Shown here: positions 11,712-34,000 of the stretch, one piece after another | How the letters are laid out: every line of letters begins with the position of its first letter | How positions within the stretch are numbered: position 1 is the stretch's first letter | NCBI GenBank assembly: GCA_047967505.1 | Contig: CM106540.1 | DNA length: 64,000 nt | Direction: 5' to 3' (one strand) | Source of the DNA: Dipteris shenzhenensis | Lineage: Eukaryota > Polypodiophyta > Polypodiopsida > Gleicheniales | Position numbers and translations under genes: made by a program | Notes under the pieces: generated by a model | Databases searched by the model: none | Told to the model about the DNA's origin: nothing | The model's input: the letters and a program-made list of their open reading frames with translations, nothing else

Positions 11712-14700
11712 AAAGCAGACAATTAGAAAGGTCATGACACTAGTGACTCAGAAGACTACTATAAGCTATATACAACAACAAGGCACTGATGCATAGCTTC
11801 AACCACAACCAACAACCGCACACATGGCAACCAACGTGCAACAACATCAAATAAAAGCTACAAAGTAACAGCCACATACAATGGCTAGCCTATAAAGCAC
11901 CAACCAACTATAAGCAAATCAAGGCACCAATGGACTACTTCGACAACACAAGTAACAAGCTTCAACAGACTTCAACAACGCAAAGGAAAAGGCAACATAG
12001 TGGAGTGACTATGGTAGCACAAGGCAAAGCCTAACCAATATTGAAGTCTACAAGAACGACGTGGACAAAGCAACTTAACATAACAGCTAAACAATGACTT
12101 ACATAGCTGAGCACAAAGAATCAGATGAACAAACTCCTCAGCTTCATCTTTGTCACCTTTGGCTTACACAAAAACTGTCGTTGAGCCATCAGAGACGTCC
12201 ATGAAATTCGGCACAACACAAACCTTATGTGAAAAAGATCTAGGCCATGTGGAAGATAGGGTTAATGGGAAATATGGTCAATTTAAGTCAACAGTCAACA
12301 ATCCCATGTGGCCATGTCATCACATTCTCACCTCATCAACTGTATCCACAAGCCATGTGTATGCCATGTCATGAATAAAACCTCAGCATGGCCATATCAC
12401 GTGTATGTCACCTCAATCACCAACCTAGAAATTATATCACATCATCAACAAAGTTAGCATGCCATATCATCATGTGCTACTTAAGCACATAGTGCCACAA
12501 AAGCACATTTTTGAAAGCAGCATGTCAAAACACACTGCCAAAAACTAGCACAGTTGTTGAGTAGATTGAACTCCACCAATCTAAGTGAGCCATCGCCCAT
12601 ATCACCTAGTTAGCTCCCACCGACGTCAATCCATTCGGTTCTATCATCGGTGTACACATTGGCACATCTAAAACTAGCTGAGTACTCTTGACTTTTGGCA
12701 ATTCATTACATATTGTGACACTTGGCGACAAAGTGAGCTTCCTTAACTTCAATATCGTTGCAATCTTGCACACTACCACCCATGTATAGTCACATTTATT
12801 GACTATTTTTACACAATTACATCGTCCTTGAAAATTTGTGATACGGTTGTCATCATTTTATACAAGCTTGATCTTTGGCAATAGTTGTTCTCCCACCATG
12901 ACGACTTCATTCATAGAGTTCCTAAGTACTCCTCTTGCATCCACACAATTAGAACATGCTTACAAAACGCTTTACTTCAGAGTATTATAGTTTGATAGGG
13001 TTAGCATAAGCCCCACAATGACAACTCGGGAATAAGCCCCATATTGAGAGCTTTGCAATCTTCTCATGGGTAAACACTCTCGATAGTACACAAGTAAGCA
13101 TCTAGCACAAAGCACCAAACAACATCTAGCATGAAGCCATACATCTGCACATCAAAGTGATGACATTCCAATCCTAACTCTCTGAATGAGATCCGTGAGA
13201 ATGGAAAGAGAACCTAGCTCTACCTTTCATTGCCAAAGGGTATGTACTCCTGTATGATGCCAACTCATACCCCATTGGTCTTGAGAGACCAGATGCCGAT
13301 GCATCATATGTTACCATGGATCAGCCTCCAGTTTTTATCATGCACATTTGACGATAATCCCTCAGCACGAGGCACTCCCATATATGTTAACATAAATTGA
13401 TTCTAATGATGTATAGCCATCACATGTATGCATGGATCTACTTCCATCTCAAACGATACAAATACGCAATAGTGATCATGCAAATTTACAGCAAGCAAGT
13501 CCTTAGTGTGAGACACATCTCCAACAGCATACGAAGATACATGCCACAGTGCATCTAGCTCCCCTAGTGATTTCATTCTAGTAGTCATCATTGATGCTTT
13601 CACGTATGGCATAGAGCATATTGGACTCAATTTTCACCACTATTTTGATCCACAGATCGATCTGCAAGATACCATAACATTGGCTCAATTATGCCACATT
13701 GCACTACACTTGGATCCAGTTATCAACACCACCTTAGAGCATCAAATCATTCTCGGCATGAGGACATTTATGCACTAGTGCATCCCTACCCTAGTGCAGT
13801 GGACATTATCAAGTTTGGCCATAGTGCAACCTGGGGATCTTATGGTTCCAGTGTACAATTATGGCTATTGTATACAAACCATACCTGATGCACCTTTCAT
13901 ATCCTAATATGCACTTTGAGTCATGTTGAAATGGGCAAATAGAAGCGATGACTCTTGCAAATTTTGATGTGTATTCTACTGATCACAAGTTCTCTTTCTC
14001 AAATCCTCAACTACAATTCTACATGCTTCACATAAATGTTGTCCATTAATGAGCTCAAACTTGCATCTTTCTAGGAACATATGTCAAGAGAACATGTATT
14101 TCTTTATCTCATCATCCTTGTATCTGCTCTCATATATACTGCTTCACAAATTATGTCAATCCATTTGAAATCCTCAAATGCTTGGAAGAATTTCACACGC
14201 TTTCAGTGAATGAAAGATCATCACTTTTACATGTCCTAAAAAACACAAGATGTGAAATGATGTTGGTGTTCTCATTTTCTTGGTATCCTCTTAAAAACTC
14301 CATGCAAAATGATCATCAAGCTTCTTTGATTAGTGAACAAATAAGCTCCATCAATGTGCATTGTCAGCATGATAAACTGATTAGTTTCACATATGTACCC
14401 CTCATCCTCATGAGGGTGTAAGTATGGGATGGTTACAGAAACCTCGGAGAGAGAGGAGAGAATCTATACGTTCACCTTCTTCAGCTTCTTTATCTACATC
14501 CTCTTCATTGTCCAACTCCTCACCTTCTCTTAATTGAGTTACATTTCAGTATGCCGATGAAAGTTGAGGTTTGTTGGCTCCTCTTTAAGGTATAGGTGTG
14601 GTTGCAACACAACCTCTCTTTCCCCTAGCCTTTCAAGTTGGTGACTGTAGATTTTCATTGCTTTGTGGAGCTTGCACATGTACTTTGGATAGAGGTGATA

Positions 14701-15483
14701 AGAGACAAATATTGTATAGAACCTTGGGGAGGTGCTTCTTGAGGTTATCCAAGTACACCTCTACTCTTAGTAGATGGTTATCCATCCTATGTATTTTTTT
14801 AAGACTCCAAGGCATGAAGTATATGTGGAAAACTTGTTGAATCTAGCACTCCTTGCAAGAAATACTTCTCATGACTTGTTTGTAACCTAAATAGATGATC
14901 ACCTTTGTTGTTTCTACATAATGTGATCATGAAACCATTTTCAACCACATCTATCTCCATGATCATGTTAGCACTTACCACTGACTTGATCCTAAACTTT
15001 GGGCTTGTCACCTTGTCCATGTTGATCAACAAAACTTTATGTCTCACACAAGCATGTACTTTGTCTAAAACTTCACAACTCATCTCATTCTAATATGATG
15101 CAAAGACATTTTGCTTGTCCCTCATCCAAAAACAATCAACATCGTCCTCCTTTATCATGCATCTGAATGTGATTAAAAGTTGCTAACACATCGTTTATGT
15201 CAATGGTGTGTTTGCATATTTTTATCTTCCCATTGCTCTCCTTTTGACTATGTGTTGTCGATTTAAAATATTCCCAAGAGAGGGTTTTTTATAAAAGTTA
15301 ATAGAGCTCACATTTCCTTTCATATATGGGAGGACATACCCAATGTAGTTAAAGTCTCTACACATGTATGTCTGCGTGCATGTGCACATGTGCACACATG
15401 CATGTGTGTGTGCATGTTTATGAATGTTTTCATCATTAGTCCAAAAACTTGACATTATATCTTGTTGACCTCTCGCTCTCTTC
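11712..15483. other. Unclassified intergenic DNA
   Basis: The region is rich in CA-ended trinucleotide phrases (11750-12130) and CATGTCA/CATGCCA words (12300-12540), but carries no gene, RNA gene or element that I can support. Small open frames such as 14799-15083 (-) have no recognisable domains. Confidence 0.3.
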
Positions 15484-15736
15484 ACCCCTATAGAAACTCC
15501 TTTGTAGATAAGATCAACTTTAAAATTCAAGTCACACACACTCTGTATTTGGCGCCATAGGGGCCAGTTAAAATGGAGCCATAGAGTAAACTTTAATGAA
15601 AACCCATGATACATTTTTTGCAAAAAAATGTACAAAGGTGATTGATTTTGCATTTCATGTAACATTAACCATCTTACTATTTTGTGTAATGTATGTGCGT
15701 GTGCGTGTGTGCATGTACGTGTGCGTGTGCGTGTAT

Positions 15737-15790
<54 letters not shown>

Positions 15791-16010
15791 CTACAGGCAC
15801 TCCTCTGTAGATATGAGATTAGGTTTCAAACTCAAGTTACAATGTCAAGCACCATAGTGGCAAGTTAGAATAGAGGCATATAGAGTAAAATTTAAACCCA
15901 TAATACATTCACACATACAAATGTGTGAAGGTGAATGATTTTGCAATTCATGCAATCCTAGCCCGTTTACATTTGTGTAATGTGTGTATGCATGCATGTT
16001 CATGCAATCC
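15484..16010. repeat. Diverged tandem duplication, period about 302 bp, with CT microsatellite
   Basis: Two copies of a unit start with CACCCCTA and CTCCTNTGTAGAT (15484 and 15786). They share matching blocks such as CCATAGNGGC-AGTTA-AAT, AGAGTAAA-TTTAA and TGTGTAATGTNTGT. A pure CT run (15739-15786) sits at the junction. Copies have many substitutions and small indels. Confidence 0.75.
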
Positions 16011-16290
16011 TAAACCTTTTACCTTTTTTGTGTAATGTGTATATGCATGCATGATAGAGCACGCATGCATTTGAATGCACGTACAGCCCTTTGAATACAA
16101 AGATAAGGTGTTACAATGCTTCACACAACTCCAGGTCACCCAAATGGCTTGGCTAACTTTTCAAGACCGGAGTCCAACTCTAAGGTCATGAACTATGACA
16201 TTGATGTGCCACCCTACTTGTCTTTTATACGAGAGCTAGAGCCTGAGGACAAAAATCAAATGAAGGATCTTGGAGTCGCTAGAGTGGCAA

Positions 16291-16650
16291 AGAATCAAAG
16301 TGGGTGTCCATTTGGGATCAAAATCGCCCATCGACCCCAAACAATATATAGAGTAGCACAAGTTATGGCTTTAGGAGTACATACCATTGAGAGAGGTGCA
16401 ATGGGACCCAAGAGAGTAGTTCTAGCATCTCTGAGTGGGAAGTCAAAGTGGACAACAAAGGTCGCATGCTAGAATCAAAGTGGGTGTCCATTTGGGATCA
16501 AAATCGCCCATCGACCCCAAACAATATATAGAGTAGCATAAGTTATGGCTTTAGGAGTACATACCATTGAGAGGGTGCAATGGGACCCAAGAGAGTAGTT
16601 CTAGCATCTCTGAGTGGGAAGTCAAAGTGGACAACAAAGGTGGCATGCTT
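16291..16650. repeat. Near-identical 180-bp tandem duplication
   Basis: The block beginning AGAATCAAAGTGGGTGTCC at 16291 repeats exactly 180 bp later at 16471, with only a few changes: one lost A in GAGAGAGGTGC versus GAGAGGGTGC, and GTCGCATGC versus GTGGCATGC. The left copy is part of an open frame at 16116-16472 (+, 118 aa) that I do not recognise; the second copy shifts frame. The duplication looks recent. Confidence 0.9.
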
Positions 16651-16857
16651 CCCTTAACCATCCAAATTTGCAAGCATTTACAATTGGATGCCGTTCTCAA
16701 TGCGACCAAAATCACATGACCAACCTATAGACTTGTGATCGATGTAGATGGAGAGCTGCCTTTGTTGTGTGAAGATACCTTGAGATGATTGCCTTATGGA
16801 GCTACCCTACGGCCCAAAGAACGACCATGTTCTTCCAAGATTGTTGCTAGGACACAC

Positions 16858-17095
16858 AAGATTTGATGGGTCTTCACTGAAGGGATGGTCATAGGGTTGA
16901 CAAAGTAGCAAGAATTTGCTCGTCAAGATGATCTCGACTACCACGATCAACGGAGTATCATTCGTCAAGACATTCTAAGATTTGATAGGTCTTCACCTAA
17001 GGGATGGTCGTAGGGTTGACAAAGTAGAGAGAATTTGCTCGTCGAGATGATCTCGACTACCACGATCAACAGAGTCATTCGTCAAAACGTTCTAA
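16858..17095. repeat. Tandem duplication, period about 119 bp
   Basis: AAGATTTGAT-GGTCTTCAC at 16858 recurs at about 16977. Both copies run through GGGTTGACAAAGTAG, AATTTGCTCGTC and GACTACCACGATCAAC. About ten differences are visible. Confidence 0.9.
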
Positions 17096-17099
17096 ACTA

Positions 17100-18492
17100 C
17101 CCCCCCGACCCTCCTAATGATGCTCGAAGCTCTCTTTGAAGCTCTCTTTGGCAAATAACATCTAGCAAACATTCACAAATATCATAGCATGCTACCCTTG
17201 TCAACAAAGACATGAGGTCTACAAGAAAGGAGGCAGAGTTCTAAGAAGACTCCAAGAGCAATTCTACAAGGCATAACTAGTAGGTACCTTTTAAATTTTC
17301 ACAAATAATCCGTTGGTTATTTAGCCTACACATTGGCGGATACCCTGACAATGAACTGGTATCCTAAGGGGCACGCTGGACAACAGCCACCACTTACTTT
17401 TGGTCAATGCCTCACAAATAGCCAATCCTTTGAATTGGCTTTTTCAAGTTTCTATTACACATTTCTTTCCTCTTGGGGGGGAAAGGTGTTTCCTTGATTC
17501 ATGCACCGTCTAAGCACTTTCTTAAACCAAGCTACATAAATCCATGCACCTTGACATCATCAATTTATGGAGAAATGCAAATAGACTTTATATACAAAGA
17601 GCAACAAAAATGCGTATACCTTAACATATACAATTTTGTGGTACTCTTAAGCCAAAAAATCGTCTCTAAGAAAGTAACTCCACCCATGGAGTTGCCTAGA
17701 GCCATTTTTTAAAAGCATCAAGAGATTCCTCAAAACACAAAGACAGAAAACAAGTTAGAAGAATCAGGATGGTCAACCAATCATAGCTAGATAGGATAAG
17801 AAATGCACATTCCTCAGGACAGCACAAAATAGTCCATGAGGAATTGAGTGCTCTAGGAAACAAAAGGCCTGAGCTTAACAGAAACAACTCATTAACACAT
17901 CCAAAAATTTCAAAAGACAACTGAACACCACAACTAAAATTGAAGCCTCAAGTGTGATCATATAAACATCCTGCTTCTGTCGCACAGACTGACCTTTGAG
18001 ATCATTAAATTTACCTTTTCCAGCTCAAAAATAACTTCATACTTCACATCACCCTGAGACATTTACCTCCAAAAGTGATGACAAGAATGTAAAAAACACC
18101 ACTTTCAACTCTTGCTACACATTTCCTTCACCATAGCCATTGGATATCATCATTACACACAAGCTTTCTAAATTAAGCACAGCGATAAATAAATTGAAAC
18201 AACACAAGACTGAATACATAAAGTATCCATTGCTCTTTGTAAACCATGACACGTGTAATCCGCCTGCTCAGGCATTGACCAAGTATCAAGTTTCAGACCT
18301 ATCCAAAGATATGGGCTACACCTGCCCAGAAGTAGTGCCTTATTGTGTCCTAATGCATTAACTCTCGCTGCATCGAATAATCTCTACAAATGTGTTCAGA
18401 TGGTCAAAAATGAAACCTGGCAGAACGAAACTGCCAGAGGGTCGTTTATTATCCATATGGCAGTGTTTCTTGGCTAACGAACGCAAAATTGC
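17100..18492. other. Unclassified DNA and 3' flank of malate dehydrogenase
   Basis: No separate gene can be supported. The segment directly left of 18493 is the 3' untranslated side of the malate dehydrogenase gene. A minus-strand AATAAA (reverse complement at 18445-18450) lies 43 bases past the stop and could serve in 3' end formation, though a more distal site is equally possible. Confidence 0.35.
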
Positions 18493-27536
<9,044 letters not shown>

Positions 27537-27700
27537 GGTAGCTTGTGAGGAGAAGAGATCTACTACTGAAGAATGAAGCTCTTCTGAGAAAAAGCTTTCT
27601 TCTTTGTGTGCCCTAGATCTTCTTCTTCTTCTTCTTCTTCTTCTTCTCTGAGTTGCTACTGTTTTCTGCTTCTTCTTCTTCTTCGGACCTTCTTCTTTTC
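27537..27700 (-). promoter_or_regulatory. 5' leader of malate dehydrogenase with AAG tract
   Basis: Immediately upstream of the ATG at 27536 the minus strand is purine-rich, with a run of about ten AAG/GAA triplets (27616-27647). Such GAA-rich leaders are common in plant 5' untranslated regions. The transcription start is not defined and no convincing TATA box is seen. Confidence 0.4.
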
Positions 27701-27834
27701 AAGGTGGGTTTGGTAACTTTGATATTCAATAGGGGCGTGATTGGTGCCTTTTGCATTTTTTGGTTACAATTATAGAAATGTGGATTTTTTGCCCCATTTT
27801 TCCACTTTTTTTCACTTTTCTTCCACCTCCCCCC

Positions 27835-27983
27835 GTGGACATCCCTATGCTCCCCCCTCCTTGGGTTCTCATCCCCTTGCACAGGCCTCCGCAATGTGAG
27901 TAACACGGGGGAGCGGGGGAACGCAAGCGTGCAAGGGGATGAGAAGTGAGAACCCAAGGAGGGGGGCGCATGGGGATGTCCAC
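27835..27983. repeat. Inverted repeat with about 50-bp arms upstream of malate dehydrogenase
   Basis: The left arm 27835-27882 (GTGGACATCCC...CCCCTTGCAC) is the near-complete reverse complement of the right arm 27929-27983. There are two or three mismatches and a 7-bp extra in the right arm; the loop is 46 bp. Part of the same vocabulary (CCCCATGCTCCCCCTTGGG) reappears at 28012-28030. It could be a foldback element or a hairpin-forming duplication; no target duplication is evident. Confidence 0.85.
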
Positions 27984-28030
27984 ATCGCTCAGAGGCCAAG
28001 CGTCAACAATTCCCCATGCTCCCCCTTGGG

Positions 28031-29179
28031 ATGCCGGTTACTCACATCGCTCATGCCAAAGCGTCAACAAGTCGGTGCACGGGCTTGCATGGCCGCTACT
28101 TGAACTCACCCCCCACCCATTACAAGATTTATACCCCTCCTGCCAGCCAATTGTAACACACCCATCCTAAACCACGTAGACATCTTCAGGCATATGTAAT
28201 AAATGAGTTCCTTTCTATTCTTGTAGTGTCCACACCATGTGTAATGACACCCCGCCCATCCCCCTTTTCTGGCTTGGGCGAGCACTTAGCAATTCAACAA
28301 TGCACTCAGCACCTCCACCTCAATGTGAAACCTCACCCTAAATTGTCATATGGCATTGTGGAGTAGAGTAGCATCTCCCCTTGCAATTAGTACAATTCTA
28401 TTGCCCTCTAAAGAATGTCCAATTTTAAAAGGTAGTTTTATAAAACAATGGCAAGATGTTGAATTTATAAGGAACCAAACCCAAATGGAGAATATTAAGA
28501 GCCTCCAATTTGCAAGAGCTATTACAAGCCACACTCTTTCCTATTGTCCAAGACTATACGTCTATTGTACAAGTTCGGGTGGAACAACCTATGTGCACGT
28601 TGGGGTGGAACCTTTTTACAACCTCAAGGATAAAAATATGGCTTTAATATACTGCACGATCATCCTACAACATATATCCATAGTTTGAGGTGCCTCTACT
28701 TAAATCCCTCTCACAAGATTTACCTAGTATGCCCATTTGGCACATTTTTTAATATCAAATTGAGGCAACTCAAGTTGTCTAGCAAGGTATACTTCTCGTA
28801 GCATAGGATTGGTGTCATTCCCCTATGTGATTTAGGCCAAGCTCTCTTACAACTAGTGTGCATCATGCACTACGTGGAAGTGATCATTGTATAGAATTTA
28901 TTGATAAGGAGTGACGCATGTATAACTACTTTTTTTTAATTTAAAAAATAAAGCTACCGAATTGATTAGAGGGTGGTAAGCCATGCAAAAAGGACCGTAA
29001 TTACAAAAATTGGTCGAATTATGGGCTATCCACGCTCAACCTGCACTGCAAGCAGTGAAAAAGTACAAAGCAAGAAATACTATCAAACCCCTACATGGGG
29101 GAGAAACAATCCCAAATCTCAAGCAAGGTGCAACACACAAGGGAGTCCTTCATCATGGTGATTGAACTGAAATCTCTAG
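28031..29179. other. Unclassified intergenic DNA
   Basis: No gene supported. A 112-residue + frame at 28350-28688 has no recognisable family. Local LTR-like vocabulary is present but no repeated partner is found in the window. Confidence 0.3.
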
Positions 29180-29425
29180 ACACAATAGTCGTTTGACGGT
29201 ATCCCACTATAGGTTTGTGTTAGAAGACGATTTGGTTCCTGACTTCCCAGATGGCCAACATCACCGCCACTCTCACGTAGGGCCAGCACATCGCAAGTGT
29301 TGAGGGCATCTTGAAGGTGTCTCCTAACAACACCACCCTCCACCAAGAATCCAACGGAGAGTTCTTTATTACGCCCAATTTGTGAATTGCTCCTTTGATT
29401 TTGAACCATATGAGTAGCCTGACCC
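29180..29425 (-). mobile_element. LINE ORF2 C-terminal relic
   Basis: One minus-strand frame reads LLIWFKIKGAIHKLG, WWRVVLLGDTF and then WPYVRVAVMLAIWEVRNQIV. The last part resembles the I-W-x-x-R-N motif near the C-terminus of plant LINE ORF2, also seen as IWRLRND in the LINE at 54.8 kb. No start, poly-A or target duplication is present. Confidence 0.4.
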
Positions 29426-29559
29426 ATCTACGACTCTGTAAGAGACCCGCTCTGCTAGGTCTCAGGGTGATAATTAATTGCTTCTATCAATTAATCTCAG
29501 CTCAAATGGCTCAAATTATTTCGATCAACCTCTTGGCTCATGATTAAGCCTCATTTCGC

Positions 29560-29863
29560 TTAGCCTCTCCCTCTCTCCTCCCTGCTCGCTCTCCTCTCCC
29601 CTCTCCCTCCCCTTCCTCTTCTCTCCTGCTTATATATCTATATATTATATATATAATAATATATAAATATAATATTATCATTATATTGTATTCTCTCTCT
29701 CTCTATCCTCTCCTCTCTCTCCCTCTTCTCGCTAAATATATGTAATATATATTATATTATGTATTATATTACATATAATGCATAATTCATATGATTTTAT
29801 AATATATATAGTCTATCTCTGTGTGTCTCTCTCTCTCTCCCTCTCTCACTCTCTCTCTTTCAT

Positions 29864-29914
<51 letters not shown>

Positions 29915-30092
29915 CTTCTCTCTACTCTCTTTATTAGATGTATTATACTATAATATATGTAATATATATTATATTATGTATTATATTACATATAATGTAT
30001 AATTCATATAATTGTATAATATATATAGTCTAGATATATATATATATATATATATGCTCCTCTCTGTGTCTCTCTCACTTTGTCTCTCTCAT

Positions 30093-30130
<38 letters not shown>
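29560..30130. repeat. CT/AT microsatellite block with about 215-bp duplication
   Basis: ATATGTAATATATATTATATT...CATATAATGNATAATTCATAT occurs at about 29738 and 29953, each time followed by a CT-rich block and CATGTC(A/C)T(C/T)TCTCTCT. Pure CT runs lie at about 29870-29911 and 30093-30127, and a TA run at about 30034-30055. Confidence 0.85.
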
Positions 30131-31378
30131 CATATACACACACATATACATTTACACATCACACGTATGTACATGCTCAAGTGCATGTATGCTCATGTAC
30201 ATGTGTATGCCTATATGTCTACACATGCATGTGTGTTTGCCTATGTGTGCATGTAGGTCATGATGTGTCTACATACTGTACATGTGTGTTGATTCTTTGG
30301 GGATGATTAAGTGTGTACATCTCTATTTATTTACACACACATAGGACACACATTCACACATTCCTAGAGAATCAAACATACACGTATATACATCCACTTG
30401 ACCATGTGAGTGTGATGTGAGTGCATAATTTTGTGTGTGCATGTGATATTAGTGTATACGTGTCTACTTGTGTGTTGTACTTGCATACATGTGTCAACTC
30501 TATGTTAGACAACCATTTGTGACCTACACACTATTATGATATAATTGTGGATTATATACTTTCTCCCCTTGTTCTTATGTTTATACCCTCTACATCGCTA
30601 CTTCTATGGAATAGGAGAAACTCACCCTTTGAGTGTGTACACCTTTATCTACATGCACACACATAGAGACACACAGTCACACAATCAAACATACAGGTGT
30701 AGAGACTCTCTCACATGTGTATGCATATGTGTATCTCTTCCTCATCAATGGCATCATAGGACTATTCTCTGCCCCCCCTAATTCTTCTTTTAGAGAAGCA
30801 AAACAACTATGGGGCAATCACAAGCCGCACGCCCTCCCTTCACCATGGGGTCTGACCCCTATGCTGATTAATTTCTCTCTGCACCCCCTCCTCCACACCT
30901 CATCATCATGATCAATGACATCACTGGTAGTTATGTTCCCTCCCCCAATCCTCCTTTTCTCTCCATTGCTTAGCATTCTTAGTTCTCAAAATTAAAATGG
31001 GTATTTTATAAAGGAAAGGTTGGAATAGAAATTATCCATGACACAATCCTTTCACAAAAGAAACCCCAAGGGTTCTTTCATCTGTAGCTAGAGACTCCTT
31101 CCCATTGTCAGCTCCCAAAATGGATTGATGTTTCCTTGCCATCATCTGCTTCAAAAATTTCCCCTCCACGTAGGTAAGCATAATATAATACTACTTGGAA
31201 CCTTGGAATAAAAGAATGGCCTCCCCCATTTCTCCTATGCCCCTTGCCCAACAAGCCTGCCTTAAAAGACAATGTATTGAGTGCTACATCTTGAAATGTG
31301 GTGGCATGCATAGAGTTGCTACGTTTTTTGCACATAGCTTTTGAAAATTGGGGAAATGGGTCTCCCTTGGCTCTCATA
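30131..31378. other. Unclassified, CA/TG-rich DNA
   Basis: There are imperfect ACATGTGTGTG/ACACACAT phrases up to about 30730, then unclassified sequence. No gene is supported. Confidence 0.3.
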
Positions 31379-31853
31379 ATCTCCACATTTATGCATAAGC
31401 AACATCTCTATATAATATGATTTATAGTATATAATATATATATTATTTTTTATACAATAATATATAGCATCTTCATTATAAGTTATATTAGGCATTATAT
31501 AATATTTAATATATAATAAGTTATATATTTATATTATAATATAATAGATCATATAAAGTATCTAATAAATTATTTATTTATTAAGATTATATGTAATATA
31601 ATATTTTATTTTATATACATACATACACATATATACATATGTATACTTATGTATGTATAGATATAATATTATATCATATTGAGATATGATATATGATATA
31701 TGTTACATAATATATAGTATCTAATCTATATTTTATATCATAATATATAACATATTTATTATACATTATATAAAATATAATATATAATATATAATGTATT
31801 TATAATATGAATAATATAATATCATATATATTATATATATTATATTATAATAT

Positions 31854-31932
<79 letters not shown>

Positions 31933-32351
31933 ATATATATATATATATAAAATCTTCACATTTATGCATGAGCGATATCTTTGTATAATATGATTTATAA
32001 TATATAATATATTTTTTATATTTTATACTATAATATATAGCATATTTATTATAAATTATATTATACATTATATAATATGTAATAATATATTTATAATATA
32101 AATCATATATAACATAATATAATAGATCATATAAAGAATATAATAATTTTTTTATTTATAAAGATTATATGTAATATTATATTATATTTTATATACATAT
32201 ATACACATATATACATATGTATATGTATGTATGTATGTAGATATATGATATATGATGTATATTATAAATTACATTATACATTACATAACATGTAATCTCT
32301 AATCTATATTTTATATTATGATATATAACATATAATATATATCATGTGTAA

Positions 32352-32392
<41 letters not shown>

Positions 32393-32465
32393 CTAATATA
32401 TATTATATTATATATATTATAACATGTTATATAGTGTAGTATATTATATAATAATATTATTATAT
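31379..32465. repeat. AT-rich tract made of two about 570-bp related copies
   Basis: The sequence is almost entirely A/T, with TATAATATATAATAT words. The phrase AATCT(C/T)CACATTTATGCAT occurs at 31377 and 31950, and following motifs (ATAATATGATTTATA, ATATATAGCAT) recur in order, showing an old duplication. The first copy ends in a CT run (31859-31920) with ATCT and AT runs; the second ends in a GT run (32354-32391). Confidence 0.8.
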
Positions 32466-33789
32466 GATATGCCATGCCACATCATCGAATGCCATGTCAT
32501 CCTTGTGCACTTTACACCACGCCATGCCATGCCACATGATTGCATTTACACGATGCCATGTTAGAAGACTGCGCGCTGCCTCATTGTCGTCATGGGACGT
32601 GGCAATTTTCATCTGTGTCACACAGTGTCGTCCTTGCTGTCGCCATGTGTCCGAACTCCGAAGCTCTTGTGTGTTATGCGTTGTTGGACTCTGGTCCACG
32701 CATTTACTGAGCAAACTGTGCAACTTTGGTTCACTGCATTCCCCGCCACATCATCATAGGCGTGTCAATCGTATGCGTGTCAAGTGTCACCTGTAGTGTA
32801 GTCTCGTTGGTCCTCTGAATGTGTCACCCTATGTCCGTGGAGACACATGGCGCGATAGTGCAGTTTGATGTCTCAGAAACTTTGCGGTGACACGTGGCAT
32901 AACAACGCGCCTCCTCCTTTCGTAGCACTCCTCTAAACCTCGACGGATGACCGAACCTCCCACAAAGCTACCTTTTGCTCATCTCGAACCTCCATAAATC
33001 CTCCACGTGGATCCTCTCCTTAAAGAATAGTATAAATGCCACTTGAGGCTACGTAGTGCCACAATAGGCGATTAGTTACCTCAGCCAATTTGCCGCATAG
33101 AGGGCAGCAAGGGTTGACTGGAATCCTTTTCAATAGTTTATCCCTCAGGGGGAGCCATTGACTTAGGACCTTCTAGGGTAGAAATTGGGCTTTACTTATA
33201 GCCCCCTCCTTCCAAATACTTTTTAGCCTTGCCAACCACCATTTTTTGGCCTGCCCCCAATGGGGTAGGGCTTAGTATACATTTTGCACTAAAAGAGAAA
33301 AATGGTTCATTTTTGGAATTTAAAAATTATTAATTTTTTGTCATCGTTTTATTGCTACAAGTGTGATTGACCGGCGATGATTCCTATGCGGAATCTATAA
33401 CATGCAGCGCTGCGCCATTGAAGATGCTTTGGCTCGACTGCTTGTTCTCCACAGCGTTATGCAGGAGGGTTTTGCAACGACATTCTCTTCGATTTGGTAG
33501 GTTGCTCTAGCATTCTCTGTTTGATGGGCAAGCTTTGGCTCGACGGACTGGTTGTGTGGCATTCTGTGTACATGTGCAAGCTTCAAGAATTCTGGCCATG
33601 GACGATTGTTCGGTGTGCTATATAACGACTTGCTCGGCGATGCAGTTTGGCATGTGCTTCTTCTACTCATCTCTCTTTTGCGTTTGTGCTTTTGCATCTT
33701 TCTGATGATGGAGGTAACCCTGAAATGCGAGTTCTTTGTTGAGTCTATGGAGATTGATAGTATGACCTTCTAGAGAGGTCACTTTCTAA
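32466..33789. other. Unclassified intergenic DNA
   Basis: CCATGCCA-rich at 32466-32550, then GC-richer DNA. Opposing open frames at 32460-32796 and 33395-33773 have no recognisable domains. No gene is supported. Confidence 0.3.
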
Positions 33790-34000
33790 GATTTAGAGAA
33801 GAAATTCGATGTATCTACTGGGAAAAGGAGGACGAATGGCATGCATACTTCAATTGAAGGGGGGAATGGATTCCACTACTTCATTATTCTCACCGTATGA
33901 ATTCCCATCAAAATTGATGGCCTTATGCACTCATTGCTCAACTTGACAGCTTTCCCCACCCATTTTAGCCACTAGAGTGAAAATGTTTCCAAAGAGAGAT
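33790..34000. repeat. Degenerate tandem array, left block (about 1 unit)
   Basis: One unit of a roughly 175-bp repeat: TTGAAGG-GGAATGGATTCCA, then CATCAAAATTGATGGCCTTATGCACTCATTGCTCAA, and finally AGTGAAAATGTTTCCAAAG. The same ordered phrases recur at 34790-35340 and 46288-47160. The unit is interrupted at 34001 by the truncated LTR. Confidence 0.7.
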
